NCBI GenBank assembly: GCA_018268715.1
Contig: JAFDVZ010000008.1
Location: forward strand, 494,325-558,324
DNA: 64,000 nt
Reading direction: 5' to 3'
Origin: Acidobacteriota bacterium
Lineage (GTDB): Bacteria > Acidobacteriota > Terriglobia > Bryobacterales > Bryobacteraceae
The notes below the pieces were generated by a model. It saw only the letters and a program-made list of their open reading frames with translations. It had not been told where the DNA came from and did no database searches. A program made the position numbers and the translations under genes. Positions within the stretch are counted from its first letter, which is position 1. Each line of letters starts with the position of its first letter. Positions 42,651 to 52,909 of the stretch are shown piece by piece.

Positions 42651-44207
42651 ATGCACACTGAACGACTGGATGAATTGAAGAGAACGGCGTCGGCCTTGGC
42701 GCTCATCGGGGGGCCGGTCGTACTGCTTGCCTCGGATCTCGCGATGCGCGAAGGGAGGTTGTCGCTGCGGGCCGTCCTGGGCAAGATCGCCGAGGCGTTG
42801 TTCGTGCCCGCGCTGTTTGCCTTGTACGCCAGAACGCGGCAGGCCGGGCTCGGCCTTGTCGGATTGGCTCTCTCCATAACCGGCTTGCTGAACGTCGCCT
42901 CGGTGTACACCGCCGAGAGCCTTCGGCAGGCCTTGGTCGCGGGCGCGCCGGAGTTGGCTCGCGGCGAATTCGATCGCATCTTCAGCGGCCAGTTCGTTGA
43001 AGCGTTGATGCTCCCGTTCCCGGTGCTGCTGTTTGAAACCGGCCTCATCCTCACTGGCCTCGCGTTGCTGCGCTCCGGCGCTGTCAGCCGCGCGTTGAGC
43101 GGCGTGCTCATCGTCGCGGGAGTCCTGTTCGGAATCGGCCACGAGCTGGGCAGCCTGCCGCTCGTGCTCACAGCCGACGCGCTCTTCGTCCTGTCGCTTG
43201 CGCCCATGGGCTGGACGCTGCTTCATGAATCCCAGAAACTCGCCGGCGCCTCCATGGTCGCAAGCGCGGCGCGCGGCGCTCTGGCTGTCCTCGTCGGGAC
43301 TGCCGTCGCATCCGCGGTTCTCGGCCATTCCACCGCCCGCGCTCAGGATTCGAGCGACCAGGCTCGCATTCAAACCGGCCTCAAGATAGCGCCCGTTCCG
43401 CTCGACCTCACCGGCAAGGACGCCAACCTGGTGGGACTTGGCAGCTACCTGGTGAACGTCACTTCCAGTTGCAACGACTGCCATTCGGCGTCCGCCCAGA
43501 CCGCCTACGTGCTGGGCGGCATCCCTTGGTTAGGCCAACATCCCGCCAAGGTGAATCCCGCGACCTACCTCGGCGGCGGCGACGACTTCGGCGCCTACCC
43601 CGACCCCTCCGGCCCGTTCCCGCACATCGTCTCTCGCAACCTGACGCCGGACAAGTCGGGCGTGCCGGTCGGAGGCGCCGCCTTCAGTGAATTCGTGCAG
43701 TCCATGCGCAACGGCGTCGATCCGGACAAACTCCACCCCACCTGCATGGGGCCCCCGGATGGCAAGTGCCTGCCGGCTCCCTTCGACGGAAGCCTGTTGC
43801 AGATCATGCCGTGGCCCGCGTTCCAGAATCTGACCGATCGCGATCTGCTGGCCATTTACGAATACCTGAAGGCGATTCCCTGCGTGCGCGGACCGAACGA
43901 TCCGGCCGACCGCTGCGAGGCCCCCGCGAAAACTTCGGCGGTCGCTTCGCCCAAGAACCTCACGGTCACGGCCAGTTCCGTCCAACTGGACGCCACCGCA
44001 TCCACCAGCGCCGACGGCAAGCCCCTGACGTACGCGTGGACTATCCCGTCCGGCAATCCCCAGGCCGCCATTCTTGGCGGCTCAACCGCCCGACCGACCA
44101 TTCAGTTCTCACGGATCCGAGGACAATACACGTTTCAACTCACAGTTACCGACGCTGGCGGTAAGTCGGCGTCTGACTCAGTGACAATTAATTACCAGGG
44201 CAACTAA
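42651..44207 (+). CDS. Fusion protein: DUF4386-like membrane domain, cytochrome c domain, PKD domain
   Basis: 518 residues from ATG 42651 (AAAGGA upstream). Residues ~12-200 contain six membrane segments similar in pattern to DUF4386-type proteins. At ~202 a second signal-peptide-like stretch begins with Met202 and runs to ARAQDSS. A cytochrome c domain follows with CNDCH (274-278) and a likely axial Met in IMPWPAF, ending near residue 400. Residues ~420-515 form a PKD-type beta-sandwich (ADGKPLTYAWTIPSG, FQLTVTDAGGKSASDS). The internal ATG at 43254 would by itself start an exported cytochrome. It may therefore be a true fusion or two genes read in one frame. Confidence 0.65.
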   Translation: MHTERLDELKRTASALALIGGPVVLLASDLAMREGRLSLRAVLGKIAEALFVPALFALYARTRQAGLGLVGLALSITGLLNVASVYTAESLRQALVAGAPELARGEFDRIFSGQFVEALMLPFPVLLFETGLILTGLALLRSGAVSRALSGVLIVAGVLFGIGHELGSLPLVLTADALFVLSLAPMGWTLLHESQKLAGASMVASAARGALAVLVGTAVASAVLGHSTARAQDSSDQARIQTGLKIAPVPLDLTGKDANLVGLGSYLVNVTSSCNDCHSASAQTAYVLGGIPWLGQHPAKVNPATYLGGGDDFGAYPDPSGPFPHIVSRNLTPDKSGVPVGGAAFSEFVQSMRNGVDPDKLHPTCMGPPDGKCLPAPFDGSLLQIMPWPAFQNLTDRDLLAIYEYLKAIPCVRGPNDPADRCEAPAKTSAVASPKNLTVTASSVQLDATASTSADGKPLTYAWTIPSGNPQAAILGGSTARPTIQFSRIRGQYTFQLTVTDAGGKSASDSVTINYQGN

Positions 44208-44226
44208 CTCAACGGGCCCGCCGCAA

Positions 44227-44261
44227 CGAGAGCGCCTGGCGCAACCACGCCCGCGCTCTCG
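44227..44261. terminator. Stem-loop after the fused cytochrome gene
   Basis: CGAGAGCG (44227-44234) pairs with CGCTCTCG (44254-44261) around a 19-base loop. There is no T-run, so its role as terminator is uncertain. Confidence 0.3.
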
Positions 44262-44302
44262 CCGCGCCGGCCGCCGGACCCCACCCTATATGATGGGGAC
44301 AG

Positions 44303-45919
44303 ATGGTTCTGAATCTGGCGCCTCCCCAAGCCACTCTGCTCTTGCCTTACCGGGAAGCATCCCCCGCCGCCTTCCGCATCGGCGTCATCACGCCCAGCCC
44401 CCAACCCTCGCCCTGGGTCGAGGCCCTGCTCGCCTTCCTGCGGCAAGTCCCGGGGTTCGACGTTCGGAGCTTTCCGCTGAAGGCGGATCCCGCGCCGGCT
44501 GGCGAGGATGCCGGATGGCTGATGGATCGTCTTTATACAGCAAGCCGGGCCAGCTTCGATCCATTCGGAGCGCATCCTTCGCCGGCCGTCGCCTCTCCGA
44601 GTCCCGAATCCCTCAACGCCATCCGAACCTTCGATTGTCATGTCATCCTGTGGCTCGCGCCCATCCAGGATCCGGGCGTCCCGCTCAACGGCCTGTCCAG
44701 GCGCGGCGTCCTCACGGTGCGCCTGGGCGAACAGGACTCGCCGTTTCCGTTTTGGGACGAAGTCGCGGGCAACAGCGTCACCTCCAAGGCGGCCATCTTC
44801 TGGCACGATAACTCGTTCGCACAGGGGCGGCTCCTGAGACAGGCCGAGACATCGTCCTTTCTTGGATTACACTTCACGCTGAACGCGGAGCAGCCACTGG
44901 TGGCGGTCATCCGGATGCTCGCCAGCCTGTGTCTGGACATCCAGGCGGACAACGGCCGATTCGAGCGGTTGTTGGAAAGCGCTCCGCTACGGTCGCCCGA
45001 GGCCACCAGCGCCCCGTCGAACGCACAAGCCGCCCTCTTCCTCGCGCGGAAACTCATGCGCAGCGCGCGCCTGCGGTGGAACGCCCGCGGGAAACAATCC
45101 CAGTGGTTCGTCGCCATCCGGCCCAATCGCAGCGAGTCGATCGTTGATCCAGCCCGGCTCAACCCGGCTGATTTCGCCGACGTCCCCATACCGAAGGGCG
45201 TCGAAGGGATGGCTGACCCGTTCCTGTGGGAAGCCGGCGGCTCGCACTTTCTCCTGTTTGAGGAAATGGCGGTCGGCTGGACCAAGGGCCGCCTCGCTTG
45301 CGTCGAAATCCTCGAGGGTGGGAGGTTCTCTGAGATGCAAATCATCCTCGATCGGCCCTATCATCTGTCCTACCCATGCGTCTTCGCGGCCGACGGCGAG
45401 TCATACCTGTTGCCGGAAACCGAGGGAGCAAAGAAGATAGAACTCTACCGCTTCCGCCGGTTCCCGTCGGAACTGGAGCTTGTCCTTCCGCTGATCGACG
45501 GTATCGCGTTGGTAGATACGACGCCGGTCCGCGTCGATGATCGCTGGTGCCTCTTCACCACCACCTCGGAACCATTCATGGAAACCCTGCTGTTCACAGC
45601 AAGCCGGTTGGACGGGCCATACAGCCTGCACCCGAGCAGCCCCATATCGACATCGGTGCGGAGCTGCCGTTCGGCCGGCCATCTGTTTTGGAAGGATGGA
45701 CGATTGTTCCGGCCCACTCAGGACTGTTCCGTACGTTACGGGTACGGGATGGTTGTCAACGAGGTGACTCGACTCACGGAATCGGAGTTTCAGGAGCGTC
45801 CGGTCAGTTATCTGTCGCCATCCTGGCGCCCCGGGCTGCTTGGGACCCACACGTGGAATGAATCCAGCCGCTATCAGGTGCTCGACGGCGTGCGCCTCAG
45901 GGATGGCCCGTCCGCCTGA
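44303..45919 (+). CDS. GIPC glucosaminyltransferase-N-terminal-like protein
   Basis: 538 residues. Repeated beta-propeller-like blocks occur in the second half: ADPFLWEAGGSHFLLFEEM, YPCVFAADGESYLLPET, DTTPVRVDDRWCLFTTT and SAGHLFWKDGRLFRPTQD. They match the N-terminal propeller of glucosamine inositolphosphorylceramide transferases. The first ~230 residues (RIGVITPSPQPSPWVEALLAFL) resemble a formyltransferase- or glycosyltransferase-like Rossmann fold. This points to a sugar-modifying or glycosyl transfer role on a surface polysaccharide or lipid; it is not experimentally supported. Start ATG 44303. Confidence 0.6.
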   Translation: MVLNLAPPQATLLLPYREASPAAFRIGVITPSPQPSPWVEALLAFLRQVPGFDVRSFPLKADPAPAGEDAGWLMDRLYTASRASFDPFGAHPSPAVASPSPESLNAIRTFDCHVILWLAPIQDPGVPLNGLSRRGVLTVRLGEQDSPFPFWDEVAGNSVTSKAAIFWHDNSFAQGRLLRQAETSSFLGLHFTLNAEQPLVAVIRMLASLCLDIQADNGRFERLLESAPLRSPEATSAPSNAQAALFLARKLMRSARLRWNARGKQSQWFVAIRPNRSESIVDPARLNPADFADVPIPKGVEGMADPFLWEAGGSHFLLFEEMAVGWTKGRLACVEILEGGRFSEMQIILDRPYHLSYPCVFAADGESYLLPETEGAKKIELYRFRRFPSELELVLPLIDGIALVDTTPVRVDDRWCLFTTTSEPFMETLLFTASRLDGPYSLHPSSPISTSVRSCRSAGHLFWKDGRLFRPTQDCSVRYGYGMVVNEVTRLTESEFQERPVSYLSPSWRPGLLGTHTWNESSRYQVLDGVRLRDGPSA

Positions 45920-46673
45920 GTGCGATCGCGCGGCGCTGGAACAACCCCGGCGATCCCGCGGATCGAGAGAATGTTGTTTCATCCAGCGATTGACCGTACT
46001 ACCCGCCCCCGGCATCGGTTCGCGTCTCTCGCACTGTGAATCCCAAGCAATCGAGACCGCCGCAGGCGACTCACAGGATCGCACGCACGATGTGCACTGC
46101 GGTTCGCCTCAGTGAAGCGACGATTCGACAGATCTGGAATGCACACGCCTGAAGCGGCGTGCCGCGGTTAACCGTTACTACTTGTGACCCACCTCACTAG
46201 CACGCGACAGCGATTTGTTGTACGTTTGTGAGCGAATACGCGAGTGGGCGCAGTCCCGCTGAAATCGGCGATGGGCAGAAACAGACACACCTCGGCGTCA
46301 GTCAACTGGCTACGATTTTCCCAACCGGGATTCAGACCATCGGGGCAATTTGTTCCAGGAGACGGGATTTGCCAAGAACATGGCTGTCGAGTACGCGCTA
46401 GCTGACGCCGGTCTCACCGGTGCTCACAGCACGTTCTCATTGGAGTTGTCGAGGTCATCCGTAATGCGCGTCACATTCGGAATTCAAACGATGTCCATCC
46501 GTGTCCTGTCCTCGGCTATCCGATACGATCAGCCGTCACGAAATCGTAATCCAGCACCCCCCTGATAGTCCTAGACATCCTTGACGAGAGCTGGCAAAAG
46601 GCGTACGCTCTTTACGAGCGTTTCAATCCTTAACTAGTAGTGGCTGGCCGGGTTCCAAGGAGGGATCCTAACT
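45920..46673. other. Gene-poor stretch, no supportable gene
   Basis: About 750 bases between two plus-strand genes. Base composition is lower in G+C than the flanks, and stops are frequent in every frame. Short frames such as 46350-46565 have no ribosome site or recognisable product. It may be a decayed coding remnant. A promoter candidate sits near its right end. Confidence 0.6.
46581..46609 (+). promoter_or_regulatory. Candidate promoter for the Cys-rich secreted protein
   Basis: TTGACG at 46581-46586 and TACGCT at 46604-46609 are 17 bases apart and about 65 bases upstream of the GTG start with AAGGAGGGA. The -10 is a weak match. Confidence 0.35.
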
Positions 46674-47966
46674 GTGGTTTTGCGGATACGGTGTGCGGTT
46701 GTCACCTGCCTTCTAGCTCTCGCTTCCCAAGCGGTTTACGCCGATATCGGACCTAACTTGAGTACCGTTCCGGCGGGATGGGTTACCGATCGGTACGATC
46801 CGCATTCTTTCACGAACGTCGGCACATACCAGGGCCGCGCCAATGTGCTGGGAATCCAGATCACCTCCGCGGAGGGCTTTCCCAACCGACCACCCGCTTT
46901 CCAGTCTACCTTCTACAATACTCAGGGTCGCCAGCAACTGGTAAACGGTGGTCCTGGCTCGGTTCTCGGCGCCGATCTGTATATCCCAGCGTCTTGGGGA
47001 AGTGAAGCCAACGGCAGCTTCCGCACCGACATGTGGGGAGTGGTCGATGACAATAGCAATAACGTCGTTGACTATCCCATCATCGGTTTCACGAATAATG
47101 GAGGCCCCCCGCGCTTCCGGGCTTGGAACAACCCCACCAGTTCGTGGGTGGATCTCCCGACGCCAGTCATGTATGACGCGTGGACGAGGTTGCAGATCCA
47201 GTTCACGGGCTCGAATTACGTTTACTTCATCAACGGCGTTCCAGTTGTAACGCTGCCGGCTGATCCGACCGCAACACACTTCACCGCGGTCATTATGCAG
47301 GCCTACAACTTCTACGGCGACCCGAACCTGTCCAACGTAAATCCAGTCAACTACACAGCCTACTGGGCGAACGCAATCAGCCCCGCCGACGATGCATTCC
47401 AACTGAAGTACTTCAACACCAACTATGGCTCGGGGCAGATTATCATCTCGAACGCCGGGACGATGAGTTCTGGCTCCAATGCGACGGATGATTCAACCGG
47501 CACGATCTGCGCTAACTTCTACACCTTTGACCCGAACGAAGAGATGCAGACTTGCTGTTCTTGTCCTGTCACCCCCAATGGGTTGTCGTCGCTCAGCATC
47601 ATGGACGACATCATGGCGCAGAACCTGATCGTCAATCCGTCCAGCGCCATCACCGTTAAGGTCCTCTTTACGCTCAAGTCCACACAGAACAAGGGCGGCG
47701 AGTGTGATCCCACGCAGGCCTCTTTCGTCAACCTGGCTAAAGGCGGACTTGCTTGGGGCACAAACCTCCGGGCTGTGTCGTTCCAGGGTAGTCCGCCCAG
47801 CACCGTTAGCGCCGTGACCGAAACGAAGTTCAGCCAGGCTGAGCTATCCATCGCCGAACTGTCGAAGCTTGCGACCTACTGCAAATACGTCAAGATCCTC
47901 GGCAGCAATGTCACGGGAATCTGCAAGTCCTGCCAGTCCGGTGCTCGGGGAAGCATCGGCAAGTAG
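46674..47966 (+). CDS. Secreted protein with LamG-like N-terminus and Cys-rich C-terminus
   Basis: 430 residues from GTG 46674 with AAGGAGGGA nine bases upstream. A signal peptide (VTCLLALASQAVYA) is followed by a beta-rich LamG-like part (~25-230, with VYFINGVPVVTLP) and a Ser/Thr/Cys-rich part including TCCSCP (~270-300) and CKSCQS near the end. Codon use is less G+C-biased than the neighbours. No family is recognised. It may be a surface adhesin or a sugar-binding protein. A strong terminator follows. Confidence 0.65.
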   Translation: MVLRIRCAVVTCLLALASQAVYADIGPNLSTVPAGWVTDRYDPHSFTNVGTYQGRANVLGIQITSAEGFPNRPPAFQSTFYNTQGRQQLVNGGPGSVLGADLYIPASWGSEANGSFRTDMWGVVDDNSNNVVDYPIIGFTNNGGPPRFRAWNNPTSSWVDLPTPVMYDAWTRLQIQFTGSNYVYFINGVPVVTLPADPTATHFTAVIMQAYNFYGDPNLSNVNPVNYTAYWANAISPADDAFQLKYFNTNYGSGQIIISNAGTMSSGSNATDDSTGTICANFYTFDPNEEMQTCCSCPVTPNGLSSLSIMDDIMAQNLIVNPSSAITVKVLFTLKSTQNKGGECDPTQASFVNLAKGGLAWGTNLRAVSFQGSPPSTVSAVTETKFSQAELSIAELSKLATYCKYVKILGSNVTGICKSCQSGARGSIGK

Positions 47967-48036
47967 ATAGAGCAAGTTGAAGCTGGAACGGAGGATCGGG
48001 CAACGCCCCGAGCGCCGATTCCAGGGTCGGAATGGC

Positions 48037-48073
48037 AACGGGCGATCGCGCATGCGGTCGCCCGTTTGCTTTT
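48037..48073 (+). terminator. Rho-independent terminator in a 322-bp intergenic gap
   Basis: Stem 48037-48049 with 48054-48066 (AACGGGCGATCGC against GCGGTCGCCCGTT, one G-U type pair) around GCAT, followed by TTGCTTTT. It ends the secreted-protein transcript. The remaining 47967-48288 shows no gene. Confidence 0.75.
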
Positions 48074-48288
48074 GGCGAAGTCTCCGTTTTCCACCCAAGG
48101 GACCAATGCGCCATCGCCCCTTCTCCTTTTCATCTCCCCGGTCCCGACACCCCGAAAATCGGCGTTCACACGTTTGGAAACTTTTCTCCAACCAGGCCTA
48201 ACCAACACGTAGAACGCTATTTATCCTCCTAGCCCCGCGCCACGGATCACCCTCGTTTTCTCCCGGCGCCCCGTATCCTGAAAGTGGA

Positions 48289-50160
48289 ATGAGCAAGAGA
48301 ATCGTCACTCCGCGCATGCTCGCTGCCAACCGGGCGAACGCGAAGAAATCGACCGGTCCTCGAACCAGGGAGGGAAAACTCCGTTCGCGCTACAACGGCG
48401 TTACACACGGCCTGTCCATTTCCGGCGAGTTCCTGCCGCCGGATGAAGTTGAAGGGTTCCGGGCGAACCTGCGCGAATACTGGGATTCTCTCCGCCCCGC
48501 CTCCGCCGTTGAATCGAGTCTCACCCTCCGGCTCTGCCTGGCCCGTTGGCGCGCGGAGCGGGCCCTCCAGGCCGAAGACAACGTACTCGCCGCAGTCTGG
48601 GCCCAGCACGAGGCTAAATTTCCCGCCGCGAGACAGGACGCATCGGACTTGGTCTACCCTGGGGTGACGTCCCTTCACATCACGCGCGAGTCGCGGATCT
48701 TGTCCACGCTGATGAGTTACTACATGCGCCACGTGACTCTCGCTCGCAAAACGTGGGAGGAACTGAACTCCGTTCAACGCGCCCGTCTCGCCGCCCAGAC
48801 CACCCCCATGGCCGTGGCTGCGCCCCAACCCGGCCCTGCCCAGGACCGTTCCCAACCAATGGAAACATCGGCGGTGAGCGACGCCATCGGCCCCGAATTG
48901 AAAAGCGAACCCGTGCCCGAATCCGGACACCCCGCCGAGCGCGCCCTCGCGGCCACTGCGGGAAGCTTCGAACTTATTGAAACCACGCCTGTTACCGAAG
49001 CCATCACCCTCGAGTGCAAGACCGAACCCGTGTCCGGATTCGGACACCCTCTCCCTCCTCAAAGCCGCACGCCGCCGGCCCCTCATCAGGCTGCTAAAGT
49101 AAGAACCGTGCCACCCGACACCGCCGCTGTCCGCGCTGGCGAAGAATTGGACGCCTCGTCGCTCTCGAGTTACCTCCGCGAGAAACTCCCGGGATTCAAA
49201 ACCAGTCTTGAAATAGAACAGTTCCCCGGAGGTCACTCCAACCTTACCTATCTCCTTCGCGTTCCAGGTTCCGAATTCGTCCTGCGCCGCGCGCCTCTCG
49301 GGCCCGTCGCGCCGAAGGCCCACGACATGGCCCGCGAATACGCCGTCCTTGCCGCGGTCGCGCCGCATTTCCCGGAAGCCCCGCGCGTGTACCACCTTTG
49401 CGAAGACCCCTCCATCGTCGGCGCCCCGTTCTTCTTGATGGAACGCCGCCGAGGCGTCATCCTGCGCAACTCCGTTCCGCCCGCCATCGCCGCGCAACCG
49501 GACTACGCCGCCAAGCTTAGCGAGGCCTTCATCGCGTGCCAGGCCCGCCTCCACTCCATCGACATACAAGCCGCCGGCCTGATCTCGCTCGGCAAACCCT
49601 CCGGATTCGTCGAGCGCCAGGTCCGGGGCTGGGCCGACCGCTGGCGACGCGCCCAGACTGACGAAATCCCACTCATGGACAACGTCATCGACTGGCTCGA
49701 ACGCCGATTGCCGCGGCCCTCCCCCGCGGCTTTGGTGCATAACGACTTCAAACTCGATAACGTCATGTTCTCGGAGACCGGCAGCCGCATTGAAGCCGTC
49801 CTCGACTGGGAGATGACCGCCGTCGGCGACCCTCTGGTCGATGTGGGCCTGACCCTCTGCTACTGGTCCTGGGCCAATGCGCCCGACTTCCGCGCCGCGG
49901 GCGTCCCAGCCATCACGGGCCAGCCCGGCTGGCACTCGCGCGAGCGCTTCATCGAACGTTACGCCGACGCCACCGGCCGCGACATGACCGGCATCGGCTA
50001 TTACGAAGTCCTGGGCGCCTTCAAGCTGGCGGTCATCGTCCAACAGATCTACTACAGATATTGGAAAGGTCAGACCCAGGACCCCAGATTCCGCGACTTA
50101 GGCGAGAGGGCCAAGGGACTGATTTGTCTTGCCGCTAACATGGCGGAACAGTTTGCATGA
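48289..50160 (+). CDS. ACAD10-like phosphotransferase with KSTGPRT-type N-terminal extension
   Basis: 623 residues. The first ~270 form a domain beginning with ANRANAKKSTGPRTREGK, an acidobacterial family usually found as a small stand-alone protein, ending in a linker with two similar segments (ELKSEPVPESGHP, ECKTEPVSGFGHP). From a GTG at 49108 (residue 274) the rest is a complete ~350-residue aminoglycoside-phosphotransferase-fold kinase: FPGGHSNLTYLLRV, LVHNDFKLDNVMF catalytic loop and VLDWEMTAVGDPLVD. The kinase part resembles the ACAD10/LvaA class that phosphorylates 4-hydroxyacyl-CoA. The stop overlaps the next start (ATGA). The fusion could also be two genes read in one frame. Confidence 0.75.
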   Translation: MSKRIVTPRMLAANRANAKKSTGPRTREGKLRSRYNGVTHGLSISGEFLPPDEVEGFRANLREYWDSLRPASAVESSLTLRLCLARWRAERALQAEDNVLAAVWAQHEAKFPAARQDASDLVYPGVTSLHITRESRILSTLMSYYMRHVTLARKTWEELNSVQRARLAAQTTPMAVAAPQPGPAQDRSQPMETSAVSDAIGPELKSEPVPESGHPAERALAATAGSFELIETTPVTEAITLECKTEPVSGFGHPLPPQSRTPPAPHQAAKVRTVPPDTAAVRAGEELDASSLSSYLREKLPGFKTSLEIEQFPGGHSNLTYLLRVPGSEFVLRRAPLGPVAPKAHDMAREYAVLAAVAPHFPEAPRVYHLCEDPSIVGAPFFLMERRRGVILRNSVPPAIAAQPDYAAKLSEAFIACQARLHSIDIQAAGLISLGKPSGFVERQVRGWADRWRRAQTDEIPLMDNVIDWLERRLPRPSPAALVHNDFKLDNVMFSETGSRIEAVLDWEMTAVGDPLVDVGLTLCYWSWANAPDFRAAGVPAITGQPGWHSRERFIERYADATGRDMTGIGYYEVLGAFKLAVIVQQIYYRYWKGQTQDPRFRDLGERAKGLICLAANMAEQFA

Positions 50161-50879
50161 GTTATCTCTATTTATTCCGCCACGGCCAGGCGGGCACTCG
50201 CGACAGCTACGATCGACTGTCGACAGTCGGCCGCCGGCAGGCCGATCTGCTGGGCCTATACCTTGCCGGCGAGAAGGTCCATTTCGAGACCGCCTACGTG
50301 GGCGGCATGACGCGCCAGCGTGAGACCGCCGAAGCGGTCGCCGCCGCCTATCGGGAATCCGGCGTCGCCTTCCCGGAGTTGACCCCTGCGCCTTCCTGGA
50401 ATGAATTCGATCTCGACCATGTCTACGGCGAGATCGCGCCTCAGATCGCCGCCGCCGACCCTCTCTTCCGCTCCGCCTACCAGGAACTCATCGAACAGGT
50501 CCGCCTCAGCGCCGGGTCCGAGACCGCCGAGGTTAACCGCCGCTGGTCGCCTTGCGACATTCAGGTGGTGGACGCCTGGATCCGTTCGCTGTACCCTTAC
50601 AGCGGCGAGTCTTGGGATCAGTTCCGCGCCCGCGTCTGCTCGCCGCGCGCATCCATGAACGGCGACGAATCGAACATCGCGATCTTCACCTCGGCCACGC
50701 CGGCCGCCATCTGGACCGGCCTCGCCCTCGACATCCACGATACCCGCGTGCTCCATCTGGCGGGCGCGCTATATAACACCAGCATCACCGTGCTGAGACT
50801 CAAGCAGAAGCAGCTAAACCTGTTCAGCTTCAACGGGGCGCCGCATCTCACCGACGCGGCCCTGAGGACCCACCGATGA
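50157..50879 (+). CDS. Histidine phosphatase family protein
   Basis: 240 residues. The catalytic RHG motif is at LYLFRHGQ, with a second active-site His expected late in the protein (not clearly conserved by eye) and RQRETAEAVA after it. The fold is phosphoglycerate mutase/SixA-like and acts on phosphomonoesters. Overlap by ATGA with the genes on both sides implies coupling, so it may remove the phosphate introduced by the upstream kinase or recycle a by-product. Confidence 0.8.
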   Translation: MSYLYLFRHGQAGTRDSYDRLSTVGRRQADLLGLYLAGEKVHFETAYVGGMTRQRETAEAVAAAYRESGVAFPELTPAPSWNEFDLDHVYGEIAPQIAAADPLFRSAYQELIEQVRLSAGSETAEVNRRWSPCDIQVVDAWIRSLYPYSGESWDQFRARVCSPRASMNGDESNIAIFTSATPAAIWTGLALDIHDTRVLHLAGALYNTSITVLRLKQKQLNLFSFNGAPHLTDAALRTHR

Positions 50880-51709
50880 CTTACACCGAAATCCTATACG
50901 ACATCCGGGACCGGGTGGCCACCATCTCGCTCAACCGGCCCGACAAACTCAACGCCTGGACCGCCGTCATGGGCGACGAAGTGCGCGACGCGCTGACCAG
51001 CGCCGAAGCTGACGCTGGAGTTCGGGCCATTATACTCACTGGAGCCGGCCGCGGCTTCTGCGCCGGGGCCGACATGTCCCTGCTGAGCGGCATCGCCGGC
51101 GCCGGCGGACAGGTCGACGAAACGCACGCCCTGGCCCACTTCACCACCGGCGAGCATCGGGAAGGCATCGCTGCCGACTTCCAGCGGAAGTACTCCTACT
51201 TCCCATCCATCGAAAAGCCGGTCATCGCCGCCATTAACGGCCCGGCCGTCGGACTCGGCTTCATCATTTCCTTGTACTGCGACCTGCGCTTCGCCTCCGA
51301 CGCCGCCCGCTTCGGCGCCGCCTTCGCCCGCCGAGGACTGATCGCGGAGTACGGAGTCGCCTGGATGTTGCCTCGCCTCATCGGCCCGGCCAACGCCCTC
51401 GACCTGCTGCTCTCCGCGCGCCTGGTCGACGCCGAGGAAGCCGCCCGCATGGGCCTGGTCAACCGCGTTTTCCCCTCGGAGGACTTCCTTGAAAAGGTCC
51501 ACGCCTATGCGAAGGAACTCGCCGATTCCGTATCGCCACGTTCCATGGCGGTCATCAAACGGCAGGTCTACAACGGCTACTTCCAGACGCTCGAACAGGC
51601 CACCATCTCCGCCGAAAAGGCCATGATCGAAAGCCTCAAGTCGGCGGATTTTCAGGAAGGCGTCGCCCACTTCCTCGAAAAGCGCCCGCCCGTCTTCACC
51701 GGGAGATAG
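50876..51709 (+). CDS. Enoyl-CoA hydratase/isomerase family protein
   Basis: 277 residues. Crotonase fold with ATISLNRPDKLNAW, oxyanion hole segments AGRGFCAGADMS and AAINGPAVGLGFIISLYCDLRFASD, and the second active-site acid region GLIAEYGVAW. It should hydrate or isomerise an enoyl-CoA. Coupled to the phosphatase gene (ATGA) and followed four bases later by the acyl-CoA dehydrogenase gene. Confidence 0.9.
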   Translation: MTYTEILYDIRDRVATISLNRPDKLNAWTAVMGDEVRDALTSAEADAGVRAIILTGAGRGFCAGADMSLLSGIAGAGGQVDETHALAHFTTGEHREGIAADFQRKYSYFPSIEKPVIAAINGPAVGLGFIISLYCDLRFASDAARFGAAFARRGLIAEYGVAWMLPRLIGPANALDLLLSARLVDAEEAARMGLVNRVFPSEDFLEKVHAYAKELADSVSPRSMAVIKRQVYNGYFQTLEQATISAEKAMIESLKSADFQEGVAHFLEKRPPVFTGR

Positions 51710-51712
51710 GTG

Positions 51713-52905
<1,193 letters not shown>

Positions 52906-52909
<4 letters not shown>

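Noticed and set aside
46350-46565. Short plus-strand open frame of 71 codons
   Set aside because: No ribosome site, no recognisable product and weak composition.
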